Numbered from the stretch's first letter, positions 37,774 through 49,622 are shown. The stretch: 64,000 bases of DNA from Avena insularis (GCA_023614405.1 CM042688.1:378683331-378747330); one strand, 5' to 3'. The notes: generated from the sequence alone by a model not told the origin. Numbers and translations: made by a program.

Positions 37774-38839
37774 AAGAAATATGAAGTGAAGTAAAAGAGA
37801 GCATCAAGAAGAAAATCCAAACCACATTTAAGTCTAACCCACTTCCTATGCATAGGAATCTTGTATGCAAATAAATTCACAAAGAACAAAGTGACAGGCA
37901 TAGGAAGATAAAACAAGAGTAACTTCAAAACTTTCAGCACATAGAGAGGTGTTTCAATACCATGAAAACTTCTACAACCATATTTTCCTCTCTCATAATA
38001 ATTTTCAGTAGCCTCATGAATAAACTCAACAATATAACTATCACAAAAAACATGCTCTTCATGATCTACAAGCACTAGAGCTTTATCATAAACATCTTCA
38101 AAAGAATCCTCAGGAACATAACATTCATCCTTCTTTAGTAAGCATGGGGACAATCAAATAATGTAAGGGATAAAGAGTTACTCTTATTAGAAGGTAAGCA
38201 TGGGTAGCTAATCCATTCTTCCTCCTTTTGTTCATCACTCTCCTTCTCTTTTTCATCTAATGAGATTTCAGGTTCATCAATTTCTTCTTCCATAGGATCC
38301 TGCGAGGCATTAGTCTCTTCCACTTGTGGAAAGCATCTATTAAAATATTCAAGAATATAGCCATTTTCATCCTTGTAATTATCAAAGCAAAATTTAAGTA
38401 TACCATAAACCTCATACTTATAAGGTGAATCATCAATATTTTCAAGCAAACTAGCAAGTTCAAATGCACCCTTCCAAGCAATAAATTCCTCAATTTGTTC
38501 CACATCATAAAGGTCATAATTTCCCTTAACATGGGAAGATATGGTAACATTATCATTATACTCACATTGAAAAGGGAGGTGTTTGTACCTCCTACAGCAA
38601 CAAGATTTATCAAGGCAATAAGTAACACTATAAGTAGAGCACACATTTCTAGCAATGGTATACAATCTATCAATTTGTCCCCATAAGTGTTTCCCTTTTT
38701 GTGACAAGCGGTGTTCCTTATAATAATATTTTTCATCTTCCGTGAACCCACCTTGCCAATAAGATTCAGTTTCAAAGAATCCAACCATTGACAACAAGCA
38801 TGATAAAGCAAGACAATAACAGACCAACGAAAATAACAA
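37770..38839 (-). pseudogene. Acidic ORF of the Athila-like element, frameshifted
   Basis: Two frames overlap: 38839-38135 (234 codons) and 38153-37770 (127 codons). The first opens with a hydrophobic stretch (LFSLVCYCLALSCLLSMVGF). It then has a Cys-rich part, a segment YDVEQIEEFIAWKGAFELA, the phrase YILEYFNRCFPQVEE, and a long acidic tail (EEEIDEPEISLDEKEKESDE). The second continues with DECYVPEDSFE and then a hydrophobic end. I recall this type of protein as common in wheat gypsy elements, but it is not Gag and I know no function. A parallel frame (38883-38257) is a shadow. Confidence 0.6.
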
Positions 38840-38953
38840 CTAGAGTAGGAACCATTTTTTTTGTATTTTTGATAAAGAAACAAGCAAACAAGGAGAAAAT
38901 AAACTTAGCTTGAACAATAGTGAATCCAAGTGAACTTGATAAATAAAGCTATG

Positions 38954-38971
38954 CTCCCCGGTAACGGCGCC
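38954..38971 (-). other. Primer-binding site of the Athila-like element
   Basis: The minus strand reads TGGCGCCGTTACCGGGGA about 11 bases downstream of the LTR end. Its usual form in Athila-like elements is TGGCGCCGTTGCCGGGGA. Confidence 0.85.
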
Positions 38972-38982
38972 ATAAAATAGTC

Positions 38983-40404
38983 TTGATGACCCACAAGTAT
39001 AGGGGGTGTATTACAGTATTTTCGAGGGAAGTGAAACCCAATTTATTGATTCGACACAAGGGGAGCCAAAGAATATTTATAAGCCTTAACAACTGAGTTG
39101 TCAATTCAGCTGCACCTGGAAACAATCTTGCTCACAGCAGTTTATTAGTAGCAACAGTTTGTAGTAGGAATAGTAAAGTAACAGTAGTAGTAAAGCAAAG
39201 ACAGTAGTAACAAAAGCAAAGAAATTGGGATTCGAAAAGCATAGGGATGGATGGACGGGCGTTGCATGGACAAGACAATTCACGTAGCAATCAGAACATA
39301 GAGCAATTGCAGATAAATAAGATAAAGCATCCAACTACTAGACAATCCTAGGCATGTGTTCTATATATAGTCATACGTGCTCGCAATGAGAACTTGCACA
39401 ACATCTTTTGTCCTGCCAGCCTGTTTGCAGCGGGGCCTCTAGGAAACTACTAGCAATTAAGGTGCTCCTTTTAATAGAGCACCGGAGCAAAGCATTAACA
39501 CTCCGTGAACACATGTGATCCTCACATCAAAGCCATTCCCTTCCGGTTATCTCGATTTCTATCACTTCGGGGCCATAGGTTCCGGACAACAACGTGTGTA
39601 TACAACTTGTAGATAAGACCAAAAACAATACTAATGAATCAATAACATGTTCAGATCTGAAATCATGGCACTCGGGCCCTAGTGACAAGAATTAAGCACA
39701 ACAAGTCGCAACAAAGTCATAAAGCACTAATAAAAGATACTAGGCACCATGCCTTAACAATCTGATGCCATTACATGAACGATCTCATCCAATCCCTACC
39801 ATCCCCATAGCCTACAGCGGGGGATTACTCACTCATAGATGGGGGAAACATGGATGGTCGATGGAGAAGCGGTGGTGATGATGATGGCGATGATCTCCTC
39901 CAATTCCCCGTCCCGACAGGGTGCCAGAACGGAGTTTGTGGTGCTGTTTCGTGAAATCTGGTGGTGGCGGCGCTGCGGAACTTTTTCTGGAAAAACGTCG
40001 AACCCCCCGGAGTTTTTAGGTCAGAAGGCTTCTTATAGGCGAAGAGGGAGACCGAGGGGGTGCCTGGGGGGCCCACACCATGCCCTGGTGTAGCCAGGCC
40101 TAGCCCGCGCCTGGGGGTGGTGTGGCCAGCCCCTGGCTCTTCTCCGTCTCGTATTCTGGCTCCTGGAGTCTTCTGGAAAAATAGGCACTTTGGCTTTTGT
40201 CCCGTCCAATTCCGAGAATATTCATTTTCTGACTTTCCTGGAACCAAAAACAACAGAAAACAGGCAGCTGGCACTGTGGCTCTTGTTAATAGGTTAGTCC
40301 AAGAAATCATATGAAAAGTACTCCAAAGTATGGACAAAACGCAAGAAATTGGATAAAACCAAGCATGGAGCATCAAAAATTATAGATACATTTGCAATGT
40401 ATCA
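38983..40404 (-). repeat. 5' LTR of the Athila-like element
   Basis: The minus strand starts TGATACATTGC at 40404 and ends GTCATCA at 38983, length 1422. The outer 88 bases recur at 34531-34618. The ORFs inside (for example 39825-40376) are LTR sequence. Confidence 0.85.
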
Positions 40405-40796
40405 TGCACCACCAAGAAAGTTCTTCGGTATGAGGCGATCCAGGGTTACAGGCATGGGTGTCAGACATATCTACGTTCGCATACAGTGGGTGTAAGCCAT
40501 GTTGCACAGCGGATACACTAAGGTTGAGTTGGAGAGCCTAGCACGCCACAGAAGCGTGGCCTTGGAACATGGATGGTCGAAAGATAAAGCACGAGTCGCA
40601 TGAATGATGTGACCGATGTTTAGCGTCCACCTTTGAACCCACATCGATGGTCGTGATCAATTGGGGGAGATGTGGCTGATAGGGGTCGTGTTATCACTAG
40701 GAACCCCCACTGGGGATAGGTGTTTCTGAGTGGAGTTATTATTAACTCATTTAATTATAAACTTAGTCTAAATTCCTTTTGCAATTATAAATGTAG

Positions 40797-41318
40797 ATGG
40801 GACCTTTCGTGTTGACAATTGAATGGTTAGAAGGAGAGAAGCTTAGATTAGATGGATCGAACTTCTCCATTTGGGTTGCCAGTCTCCATGTTCTCCTTAG
40901 CGAGAATGACGTGGTCGACTACATACTCGACGGGATGGATTTGGATCAGTCCACGGACCTTGAGACCCCAGAGGAGAGGAAAGACCGTTATCTCCATCCT
41001 GAGATGGCCTCCTATATTTCAGTTGTGATGCGTTTTGGAATGGTGGACGAGCTGTGGCCTTTCGTGGGTGATGTCAACCCTCGTTCGGTGATGCTACAGC
41101 TTAGGACACATTTCGTGGAGCAGACACGCATTTGGGAGCATGAGCTGATGGGATACTTCCTCTCCATCAAGATGGAGGAGAACTCGTCACTAGACAACCA
41201 CTTGCAGCACATGCATGATGTGTACATGAGGCCAGCATACTTCCTAGACGTCTGGATTACAGGCACTTTTGCAAATGCTATTGTGCTGCGGTCGCTGCCA
41301 CCAAGCTACCAAGCATAG
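40797..41318 (+). pseudogene. Copia Gag (N-terminal part)
   Basis: A 173-codon frame from the ATG at 40797. It shows the copia Gag pattern: LRLDGSNFSIWVASLHVLL near the start, then a helical middle (ELWPFVGDVNPRSVMLQL, LMGYFLSIKMEENSSLDNHL) and IVLRSLPPSYQA at the end. A TAG follows. The same register then reads on through a further 30 codons (VRTCIMRGDTETMEF) to another stop. No zinc knuckle is seen. It probably made nucleocapsid for packaging before decay. Confidence 0.8.
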
Positions 41319-41424
41319 GTCAGGACTTGCATAATGAGGGGCGACACGGAAACGATGGAGTTCCACCGGTTCAGAACACATCTCAGGAATGTGTTGGTTG
41401 AACCAGATGTCGCTTAGGTCATCA

Positions 41425-44270
41425 ACGACAAAGGTATATATTTGATATACAGTTTTATAAATGTTATAATCTTGCAAACACATTGCAGTGTTAAGTATAT
41501 CTCATACTTGTTCTGTTTTGGTAAAAACAGGTCCTTCTGCATGAGAGGTGCTTGCTGGAGAGGAGGTGACGTTGCGTGTTGAGGGCGAGCATGATGATGA
41601 CGGCCCACGACACTCTCCCTCGACATTTATCACTTAGTTTGTGTTTTAGGATGATTAATGTAATCAAGAGATTGTGAACTTCTTTAGTGTGTCTCACACT
41701 TCATGAGACGGTTATTCATATGAGTTTGTAACAAACAGTTGTTCTGCTTTTATGAATGATTTCTATTCGTGTTCATATCTTGTTTGATTATGTGTGAATC
41801 GTCCTTATTGTTTGAAACTAATTGATAATGTATGAGCATTTGTAAAACATTAAATTGCCTTGTTTAAAATACCAAACTTAATGATATGTTCATTAATGAA
41901 TGAAACCATTGTTTAAATTCAAAGTTATGTGATAATATGTGAAAGTCATTCGATTTATTTTCACATATAAATCATGCCTAAGTTCGGCAAAATAACTTGA
42001 ACACCGTGTATTACTTGAATACAAAGTGTTTAAAGAATTGTTGAAAGTAAATACATATTCGATGTATTGTGTTTTAATGAAAATGGTAATTATCATTAAA
42101 TGGTTGTTTAAATGTGTAAAGTAAGTTTACCAAAGGAAACATGAATATGAAACTATTTGAATTGATCAAAATGTCTCATCAACAAAGGGTATAAGTATAA
42201 AAGGGAGTCAAATTGCTATGATTTGATCAATAGTAATGAAATTCAATTTTATAAGAATGGCATAAAAGTAATTGTGAAATGCAAAGTGTTTTGAAACGTC
42301 AAAATGCAAAGCATCACAATGTGATATTAGATATCAAAGGGGTTGAATAGAAGGCACCAAATAAATCTTTGTAGCATAGATGTAGAGACCATCAGTTAGA
42401 AATAGTTAGCACTTAATTAAATTGGTAAACCATTTGAATTCATGAAAGTTTTGGGCGTTATTCGATATAACCAAAACAATAGCGAATAGGTCCTTGTAGT
42501 GTATTCATTGGAAACTTTGAATACGAAATCCATAGCTAAGACTAGAAGAAAAGCAAGATTCATATTGTTTGGATTTTGGTGCATGCTTGAGAAAGCTCAC
42601 TTCTAGTGATGTTTCTCAATTATGGAGCAGATGGAAATTAGTGTAAAACACGATGAGGATCCAAAACCCTGCATCAGAGTGTTGAGAAGAACAACGGACA
42701 ACATTTTTGAATGATTCTCTTCACAGAGGGAAAGAACCAATGATTTTGATCATTGTGTTTTCTCTCCACTATCGTTTTTCACTACATGAAGTAGGATTCA
42801 AAATGTAAATCCATATCTTGTATGGAGACATTTGTGAATCACTTGTCATGATTTTTGGAATATGACATACCTACGAACTACATAGGAAATAATGCTAAAC
42901 TAAATTATGAGAAATCCTAGAAGCAAAATTCCCTTGAGATTAGAAAGTAATTCATTGCTGAATCTCACAAGTAAAGGGGTTACTTGGAATTATCCCAAAT
43001 GACTGCAAATCCATAGTGGAAAAGGGGGTGAATGACAAAAGCACAATTTGTCAGGTATTGGACAAATTCAAATGAATTTGATTCATCTGTGTTGAATGTC
43101 TAGTGGATTTAAGACTAGTAAAAGTACTAGTGTCTCATAGTAAATCTCTCACTTTAATATTTGATCAAAGGATTTTGAAATTGTTCAAAATAGTGAGTGG
43201 ATGTGCAATTTGCATAAATTGAGTGGGGGCTATGAAAGTCTTCCTAAAACAATATGTTATTGACATATTTTTGAGTGGGAGCAATGTAAGTCTCAAATTC
43301 AAATATGTGGGAACATATTTTGAGTGGGAGCTTATAAGAGTAATTCTTAAATGTGTTAAGAATGAAAGGCGCAAATACTTATGAATAATGATTCATAAGA
43401 TGTAGAACTTGATAATAGGTGTATTATGATATTATGTAGTATTCCTTAAGGGATTCTGAAAAGGGTTTCAGGATAGAAGTTAATTAAGGAACTAGTCCTT
43501 AATAACTCAAATTAGGAATAGCATTAAGTTTAACATCAACGGTTGAAAGAAAGAAAAGGATGATTGTGATCCACTATGTTGAGACATAGGTTCTATCTTG
43601 GAAACCATGATGATAACTTGGCATAATATGTGATCTAAATTAGGAACGTTTGAAAGTGATTAAGTTTGATTCATAGAACGTTGAGCTAAGTTTGTCCATA
43701 GTGTCTAATAGAGAACTGTAGACATATTTTCCAAGTCCATAAAGGATAACATATCTTAAAGCATAAAGAGTTATGTTATAAGGGAATATGTTGGAAACTC
43801 CTGTAGATACCAATTAAAGTCAAGTAGGAAGCAAGGTGAACATAACATCGAAGTTTGCACAGAGTGCACTAGTGTTTCGATGAATACATTTATAATAATA
43901 GATAAGGGTACCATCTAAAGTGTTGTATAATGTTATGGTGGGGATAATTCGCTTTTAACGTAGAATGATGTGTCCCAGGGCACAGTGCCCATGAGAAAGC
44001 CCTCGAGGTTGATCTAACGTCACTGTAGGCTCCTGGAATGAGGCGTCGTTTTGCTGCCATAGCGAAGATACATACACATAGATGTTATCATGTGATGATA
44101 AAGGATTAATGTCAATCAAGGTGACATTAGTAAGTTGCAAAGGATTTGGGACTGTAAAGTATAAGACCCAAGGCTCAACCTCTTCCATGAGCAAGCATGT
44201 TCAGGGTACCGGATATATGGTGCCAATGATTGAGAACAAAATGTAGATAGTGTATTTGTACTCTAGTGCA
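41425..44270 (+). other. Long non-coding interior of the copia element
   Basis: This is 2.8 kb of AT-rich sequence with no frame above about 80 codons and no pol motif. It includes repeated TTTTGAGTGGGAGC phrases near 43200-43335. The end adjoins the polypurine tract at 44269-44280. Confidence 0.65.
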
Positions 44271-44280
44271 AGTGGGAGAC

Positions 44281-46066
44281 TGTTGGAAATATGCCCTAGA
44301 GACAAATAGTAGTAAGGACTATTATCATATTTCATATAGTTTATGATTAAGTTTTATATCATGCTATAATTGTATTGAGTGGAAACATCAATATACGTGT
44401 GATATACAAACAACCAGGGGTTCCCAGTGAAACTTTAGTCACTGGTTCATTGGTCAACAGATGATCATGTTTCCTGATCATGTGGCATTTATGCCAGTTG
44501 GAAATGAGGTCATCTCATTCTGAGAATGAGATGATGAACCAATACCCAACCTAAACATCATGACCCGATCATGTCACGAAGTTCAAGTTACGATGATTAG
44601 AAATGGATCCTCGTAGACTATTCCTTAGACCGTGAGGCTATATCAATCACTGTCTCCCGAGAGTACTTAGATAGCATCAAAGGCCATCTGGTAAAATGGT
44701 GGTTACAAAGATGTGTTCAGGTACTCGGAGGAAACCGTAGAGGCAATATATGTCAAGAGCGGGATTTGTCCGTCCATGTGACAGGAAGATACTTAAGGGC
44801 CCACTTAGAGAAGTTATATCCAATAGTTGCACAGCGTGTGATTAGATCACGAGGATATCACTTGTCGGAATGAGTCAAGTAGCATTGTTCAATAATGAGA
44901 TTGAACATGACATGGTGATGTCATTGATCAGATCTCGGGCAATGCAAGTATCGAGTGACAAAGGGAATCAGACACGACTGTCCCGGTTCAAACGACGAAA
45001 GATCTTCGTGGAACGCACAGGGGTCACATGGCCATCCAGGTCCCTCTGTCGATCATTGGTGCGGGAGTGTCCCGACCATGTCTAGAGTGTTCCCGAACCG
45101 TAGGGTATCACGCTTAAGGGCTTGATGATGCTTAGAGAGTGTTTATAGGATCGGTGGAATCACCGAAGAAAAGAAGGGAGAAAACCGGAAGGGTTTCGGT
45201 AAGTCCGGAGGATGTCCGGAGTGGAGGTGGAAGGTGTTCCATGGTCACGGAGGTTGAATAATATGTGAATGAATGTTAAATATTGATTTAATCATTTATT
45301 CATATTTATTTAATAAAGAGAAAATCATTTAAAGGTCAAAAAGGCTTAATGGGCCAATTCTGGAGGGAGAGGGCCCATTAGGGGAAAGGAGAGAGGGAGA
45401 GGGGCCAAGGGGGCTGGCCGGCTGGGCCTAGCCCCCCCGCAGGGCCCAGTAGGGGCTGGCCGGTGGCCACCCCACCCCCTCCTCTCCTTTAGTCCCACCC
45501 CGGGACTTGAGGGGAGGTAGTACCTCTCCTCCCCCTATATATAGTGGGGTATTTGGCCTAGAAAAATACACCAATAATCAATAAAGGTCTCCCCACTTTT
45601 GGGAGGACCTCCAATTGATATTTTCTCTCTCCCCCTCTCTCTCTCTCTCGTGATCGTGGTCCCAAGTATGGACTGCGCGAGCGAGAGACATCTTCACCGC
45701 GGAGCGCCGTCGCGCTGCGGGATTCGGATCCGGGAGCTCTACTTCCACAACTGCTGCTGGATCAGGGAAGCGGGAGTCATCGTCAGGCACCGGACGTGTG
45801 TAAGTCCCCGCGAGGTGTTGTACTTGAGGCACTCAAGTTGTTGGAGCCAGAAGGAGCGCAAGGACTTCATCATGACCTTGAGGTCGGCTTTGGCTCGTCT
45901 ACATCAACCACGCTCTCCTGAGTGTTGACAACGCTTTTTGGTCTTCAAGGATAAGTTCGCGAAAATCCCCTCCCGTTACTGTATTACTAATAGATAGGTC
46001 CTGGCAGCTTCAGGGGTTCAGGGGCGTAGAGTAACATTTATTGTTTTCATACGCGGAACCCCAACA
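44281..46066 (+). repeat. 3' LTR, BARE1/Angela/WIS type (1786 bp)
   Basis: It begins TGTTGGAAATATGCCCTAGA and ends CGGAACCCCAACA, both hallmark ends of the BARE1/Angela/WIS group. Its length fits the group. The polypurine tract is immediately upstream. Confidence 0.92.
45536..45544 (+). promoter_or_regulatory. TATA box in the copia LTR
   Basis: TATATATAG sits after a C-rich run about 1.25 kb into the LTR, followed by AATAAAGG about 40 bases on. This is the arrangement expected for the promoter and the poly(A) signal of BARE-type LTRs. Use in vivo is inferred. Confidence 0.6.
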
Positions 46067-46074
46067 TAAGTATA

Positions 46075-46194
46075 CTCCCTATGTCTCGAAATAGATGCCG
46101 GTGATTGTTTAAATTTGTATATATGTAATACAAAATAGTGTATCGATACTTTCAAATTTTGAAAAATTTACGACATCTATTTTGTCAGAGGGAG
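46075..46194. mobile_element. Stowaway MITE
   Basis: It is 120 bp with ends CTCCCTATGTCTCGAAATAG and TATTTTGTCAGAGGGAG, bounded by TA at 46073-46074 and 46195-46196. The inner arms GATGCCGG and CGACATC pair imperfectly. It starts eight bases after the copia LTR. Confidence 0.85.
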
Positions 46195-46362
46195 TACATG
46201 TGATAGTATACAGATAAACGTGAATATAGATAAATCTCCGACATCTAGTTTAGGCTAGCTGGAGTATATTTTTGTAGTTCCCATGGGTAATATTATAGGG
46301 GATACATATGAATATTGCTTGTTACTCTCAACGGTACTTTTTGTTTGGAGTAGCCACACGTG

Positions 46363-46377
46363 AATAATGTAGGATAC
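46363..46377. repeat. LINE target site duplication, left copy
   Basis: AATAATGTAGGATAC is repeated exactly at 48849-48863 and borders the poly(T) end of the LINE. Confidence 0.9.
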
Positions 46378-46495
46378 TTTTTTTTGAAACGCGGAAAAAA
46401 GCTTTGCCTATTATATTGATAAAGGAGAAGCAAACATGGGTGGCCTAGGCCAAAAGGAAACACCCCATGGAGGGGAAAAGGAAAAAAGATGTAAC

Positions 46496-47110
46496 CTAGG
46501 ATGAAAGCTCCTCCAGATGTTTGGCACCCGCTAGAATCCAATTTTTGCTCTCATCCTTTATCTTCTGAATGAGAATCGCAGGCGTAGCATACTTGTTGTT
46601 GAAGACTCGGTTGTTCCTCTCTTTCCAGATCTCCCAGGTAATTAGAGTGACTGCAGATTTCAGGCCCTGAGTACATGCAGATGGCATCAGTGTGGCAGCT
46701 TCCCAGTATTGAAGAACAATGGGACGGTCTTCCCCAATGCTCTGGAGAAGTGAAGGGCATCCAAGCCAGGAGCCAGCAGCCTCCCAGATCCTTCTGGAGT
46801 AGCGGCATTCGAAAAGAATGTGTCTGGCAGTCTCAGCCTGGCACCTGCATAGTGGGCAAGTCGGCTGATGGGGCCAACCCCGCTTAGCGAGACGATCCGA
46901 TGTCCAAAGCCTATTCTGCACTGCAAGCCAGGCAAAGAAACGGCACTTAGGGGGCGCCCAAGTCTTCCAAACAAGCCAGTCAAAAGAGCACGGAATGGCA
47001 CCCAGAAATTGAGCTTTGTAAGCAGAGTCCATAGTGTATGATCCGGAGGTCGTGAGGGACCAAATGATGTTGTCCTCGATGCTAGGCAGAAGCACAATAC
47101 CCTGCAGCAT
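46496..47110 (-). pseudogene. LINE ORF2 C-terminal zinc finger region (zf-RVT)
   Basis: A 204-codon frame. It contains WKTWAPPKCRFFAWLAVQNR and a Cys/His cluster CPLCRCQAETARHILFEC followed by RRIWEAAGSW. This is the zinc-finger domain at the C-terminus of plant L1-type reverse transcriptases. It ends with a TGA shortly before the 3' UTR. The preceding frame (47470-47114) carries the middle WLEWTSLDKHWVG part. Confidence 0.85.
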
Positions 47111-47662
47111 TCCCTAGAGAGCGACATATTGAGCGAGGTGCTGCATAGAGAAAGAATCAACACAGATATCAACGATCCACCGAGATCTCTGCAGGGCACT
47201 GTACATGTTGCACTTCTTCCTTTTTGATGCCGCATAGACTAAGGGCACCAAGGACCGAGGGGAGGATCCGTTGAGCCAGGAGGAGTTCCAAAAGGAAGCC
47301 TTTTTCTCATCCCCAACGCTGACTTTTGTTGCGGCATTGAAAAGATCTCTATCAATGTCATCATTTGGGGTTTCCATGCCAACCCAGTGCTTGTCCAGTG
47401 ATGTCCACTCAAGCCAGAGCCACCATAGTCTGAGTGCCCTGGCAAATTTATCCAGGTCAAGGATTCCCAATCCTCCTAGTTTCTTAGGGCGGCAAACTTT
47501 GGCCCAGCAAACTTTGCACTTTCCACCACTAACAGAGGCCTTGCATGCCTAGAGCATTCCCCTCCGAATCTTGTCCAAAGCCTTAATTGTTGCCTTATCC
47601 GCCTTGATAGCAGTTAGCAGGAAAATCGGAAGGGCCGACAGAACAGACTTGACCAAACTCAC

Positions 47663-48848
47663 TCAACCCACAACATTTAGGAACTTAGCTTTCCAAGGGT
47701 TGAGCCGGGAGATGGCTTTGTCGATGTAAGGTTGAAGATCAATACGGCGCAACCTCCCAAGGACGAGAGGGAGACCCAGGTACATAATTGGGAACTGTGT
47801 CAAGGTTGCAGGGAAGTCCTGTAGAATGGAGTTAAGGTCGATGTCCTCACATCGAATGGGCACCACTTAGCTTTTGTCCACATTAGTCACTAACCCTGTG
47901 ACCTCCCCAAAGTCCTTCAAGATCAAAGCCAGGTTTGAGATGTCTTGCACCATAGGAGCCAAGAAGATTACGGCGTCATCAGCATAAAGCGAGATTCTTG
48001 ATTTCATAAAATCCCCAGGCAGCTTGTGAAGAAGGCTGGCCTCAGTTGCCAACTCCAAAAGTTTCTGCAGAGGGTCGATTGCTAAGTCGAACAAGAGCGA
48101 AGAGAGAGGGTCCCCCTGTCTCAGCCCTCGACCATGGGAAATCTCTTTGCCTGGATGGCCATTAAGCAGAACATGAGAGGTGGCAATAGAGAAGATCAGG
48201 GCGGTCCACGCCCGCCACCTAGGGGGAACCCCTTTCTCTGCATGAGGTCCATCATGTAGTCCCAACGCACAGAGTCAAAGACTTTGGCAATATCAAGCTT
48301 GAGTAGCAGGGCAGGTGTGCGCTTCTTCTGCAGACAACGGGCTGCATTTCTGACATACATGAAGTTGTCATGGATGCTACGGGTTTTGATGAAGGTGCTT
48401 TGACTGCTGGAAATAATATCATCCATCTTCGGCCGGAGACGCAAGGCCATTGCCTTGGCAATGATTTTGGGGACCATATGAATGAGGCTGATTGGCCTGA
48501 AGTCAGAAACACTATCTGCCCCATCCTTCTTTGGGAGCAAGGCAATGTTGGCGGAGTTAATAATGTGGAAGTTGTTGCTGACTGATAATTCAGAAAATCT
48601 GTTGATGACTTGCATGAGGTCTTCCTTGATAATATCCCAGCAAGAGCGGAAAAAGGCCCCTGTGAAACCATCCGGCCCAGGCGCTTTGTCCGGGGGGTAC
48701 CATTGATTGCCAATTTAATCTCCTCCTCAGAAAAAGGTAGGTCCAGATTATCCAAGCCCTCAATGATAGGATCAATGGCCTCCCGGTTGAAATCAACAAC
48801 GCGCGGCTGCGGCTGACCCAGAACGGCAGAGAAATGCTCAGAGAAATC
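47663..48848 (-). pseudogene. LINE ORF2 reverse transcriptase, frameshifted
   Basis: Motifs in order are HFSAVLGQPQPRVV and LPFSEEEIKLAIN (pre-RT), PISLIHMVPKIIAKAMALRL and LDIAKVFDSVRWDY, then GLRQGDPLSSLLFDLAIDPL, YADDAVIF (active site) and YLGLPLVLGRLR. They are spread over frames 48950-48252, 48615-48196, 48265-47867 and 47866-47663. A plus-strand TAG-type break follows NVDKS near 47867. The open frame starting upstream of 48848 crosses into flanking target DNA and is not LINE sequence there. Confidence 0.9.
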
Positions 48849-48863
48849 AATAATGTAGGATAC
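48849..48863. repeat. LINE target site duplication, right copy
   Basis: This is the exact partner of 46363-46377 at the 5'-truncated end of the LINE. Confidence 0.9.
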
Positions 48864-49006
48864 CTGTAGAGTATTACCAACAAATTTGGAATGGGTCAAA
48901 TGAAGACAATCTTTGCAACGAGTATTTGGTGGGAGAGCTCGTAAACACACGAACTGAAAAACCCGGAGTTTAGTTCACCGAACTCGTGTTTATGGGTCAA
49001 AAAATC

Positions 49007-49086
49007 GCTGGCGCAGAACAGAGCCCGTAAACCAAAATTGTATCATGTTTTATAGTTTTGGTTTATGGGCTCTGTTCCGCACCAGC
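49007..49086. repeat. 31-bp inverted repeat with 18-bp loop
   Basis: Arms 49007-49037 and 49056-49086 pair at 28 of 31 positions. They contain GAACAGAGCCC and GGGCTCTGTTC, which resemble the Harbinger terminal sequence at 49991-50017. It looks like a collapsed, almost solid-hairpin derivative lying inside the Harbinger remnant. Confidence 0.8.
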
Positions 49087-49214
49087 GGCTTCCAAACCTG
49101 TAAAGGCAGGATTTTTCATAGAATTTATATACAAGATATACAACAATCGACCATAATTAATCAAATAATCATCCAAATTATTACAACACATAAACAAATG
49201 TCTGAACCAAATTA

Positions 49215-49622
49215 TTACAACAGTTTTGGAAAAAATTGAACAAATGAAAAATGTCTCAACCAAATTACAACAATTCTCGGAAAATTGAACAAATAAACAA
49301 ATGTCTCAACAATGACGCACAAACTACGGTGCATGTGATACCTCCTACGGAATAGATGCGACGGATAGGTAGGTACCTCGGCGAAGTAGTCCTCCATCAG
49401 CTGCTCATGGCCGAGGAGGTGATTCCGTTGGATGTGGTTCCGGCCAAGCACCGATCCGCGCCTCCGATTCAGCAGCTTCGCGCGGTCCTCCAGCTCCTTG
49501 ACAGATAGAAGGAGGATGGTGGCCTCCACCTCATCATCCTGGAGCAGCTCGTCGAGGTCGGAATCATCTGAGCTCGATGAATCGGACATCTCGAGATCGA
49601 CGAACTCGTCGCCCGAGCTCAT
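49215..49622 (-). pseudogene. Harbinger transposase, N-terminal fragment
   Basis: It starts at an ATG (MSSGDEFVDLEMSD) with an acidic Ser/Asp-rich leader. The family-typical RRRGSVLGRNHIQRNHLLGH, EQLMEDYFAEVPTYPSHLFR and RRYHMHRSL follow. Plant Harbinger transposases start in this way before the DDE domain. Here the match stops after about 105 residues and the frame runs on into AT-rich non-matching sequence, so the catalytic domain is gone. Transposases of this family work with a second Myb-like protein, which is also absent. Confidence 0.78.

Larger units (their letters stand above)
34531..40404 (-). mobile_element. Athila-like gypsy derivative without reverse transcriptase
   Basis: It is read on the minus strand. 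A 1422-bp 5' LTR (40404-38983) starts TGATACATTGCAAATG and ends GGGTCATCA. It is followed by a spacer and a TGGCGCCGTTACCGGGGA primer site, then ORFs, then a retropepsin fragment. About 2.8 kb without coding sequence comes next, then a purine-rich tract GCTTGGGGATGT and the first 88 bases of the 3' LTR. LTR start, primer-site type and tract resemble Sabrina-type elements of the Athila lineage in Triticeae. No RT, RNase H or integrase motif is present, so it would depend on another element. The 3' LTR breaks off at 34531. Confidence 0.82.
40405..46066 (+). mobile_element. Copia element of BARE1/Angela type, 5' truncated, gag only
   Basis: The 3' LTR is complete (44281-46066) and is preceded by the tract AAGTGGGAGAC. 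A Gag frame lies at 40797-41318. No protease, integrase, RT or RNase H motifs follow. The 5' LTR is absent: sequence left of 40405 belongs to the Athila-like element, so the boundary is a truncation or insertion junction. The combination suggests a non-autonomous derivative with a long non-coding interior rather than a simply decayed full element. Confidence 0.82.
46378..48848 (-). mobile_element. L1-like LINE, 5' truncated
   Basis: The minus-strand element ends in a short A tail (eight T on the plus strand, 46378-46385). It is flanked by a perfect 15-bp duplication, the mark of target-primed reverse transcription. It retains about 2.5 kb: the RT domain, connection and C-terminal zinc finger of ORF2, plus a short 3' UTR. 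ORF1 and the endonuclease are missing. At least four frameshifts break ORF2. Confidence 0.92.

Noticed and set aside
39825..40376. A 183-codon minus-strand ORF
   Set aside because: It lies inside the 5' LTR of the Athila-like element. No domain is seen.
40405..40796. Possible 5' LTR of the copia element
   Set aside because: No match to 44281-46066 and no primer site. It is leader or interior sequence after a truncation.
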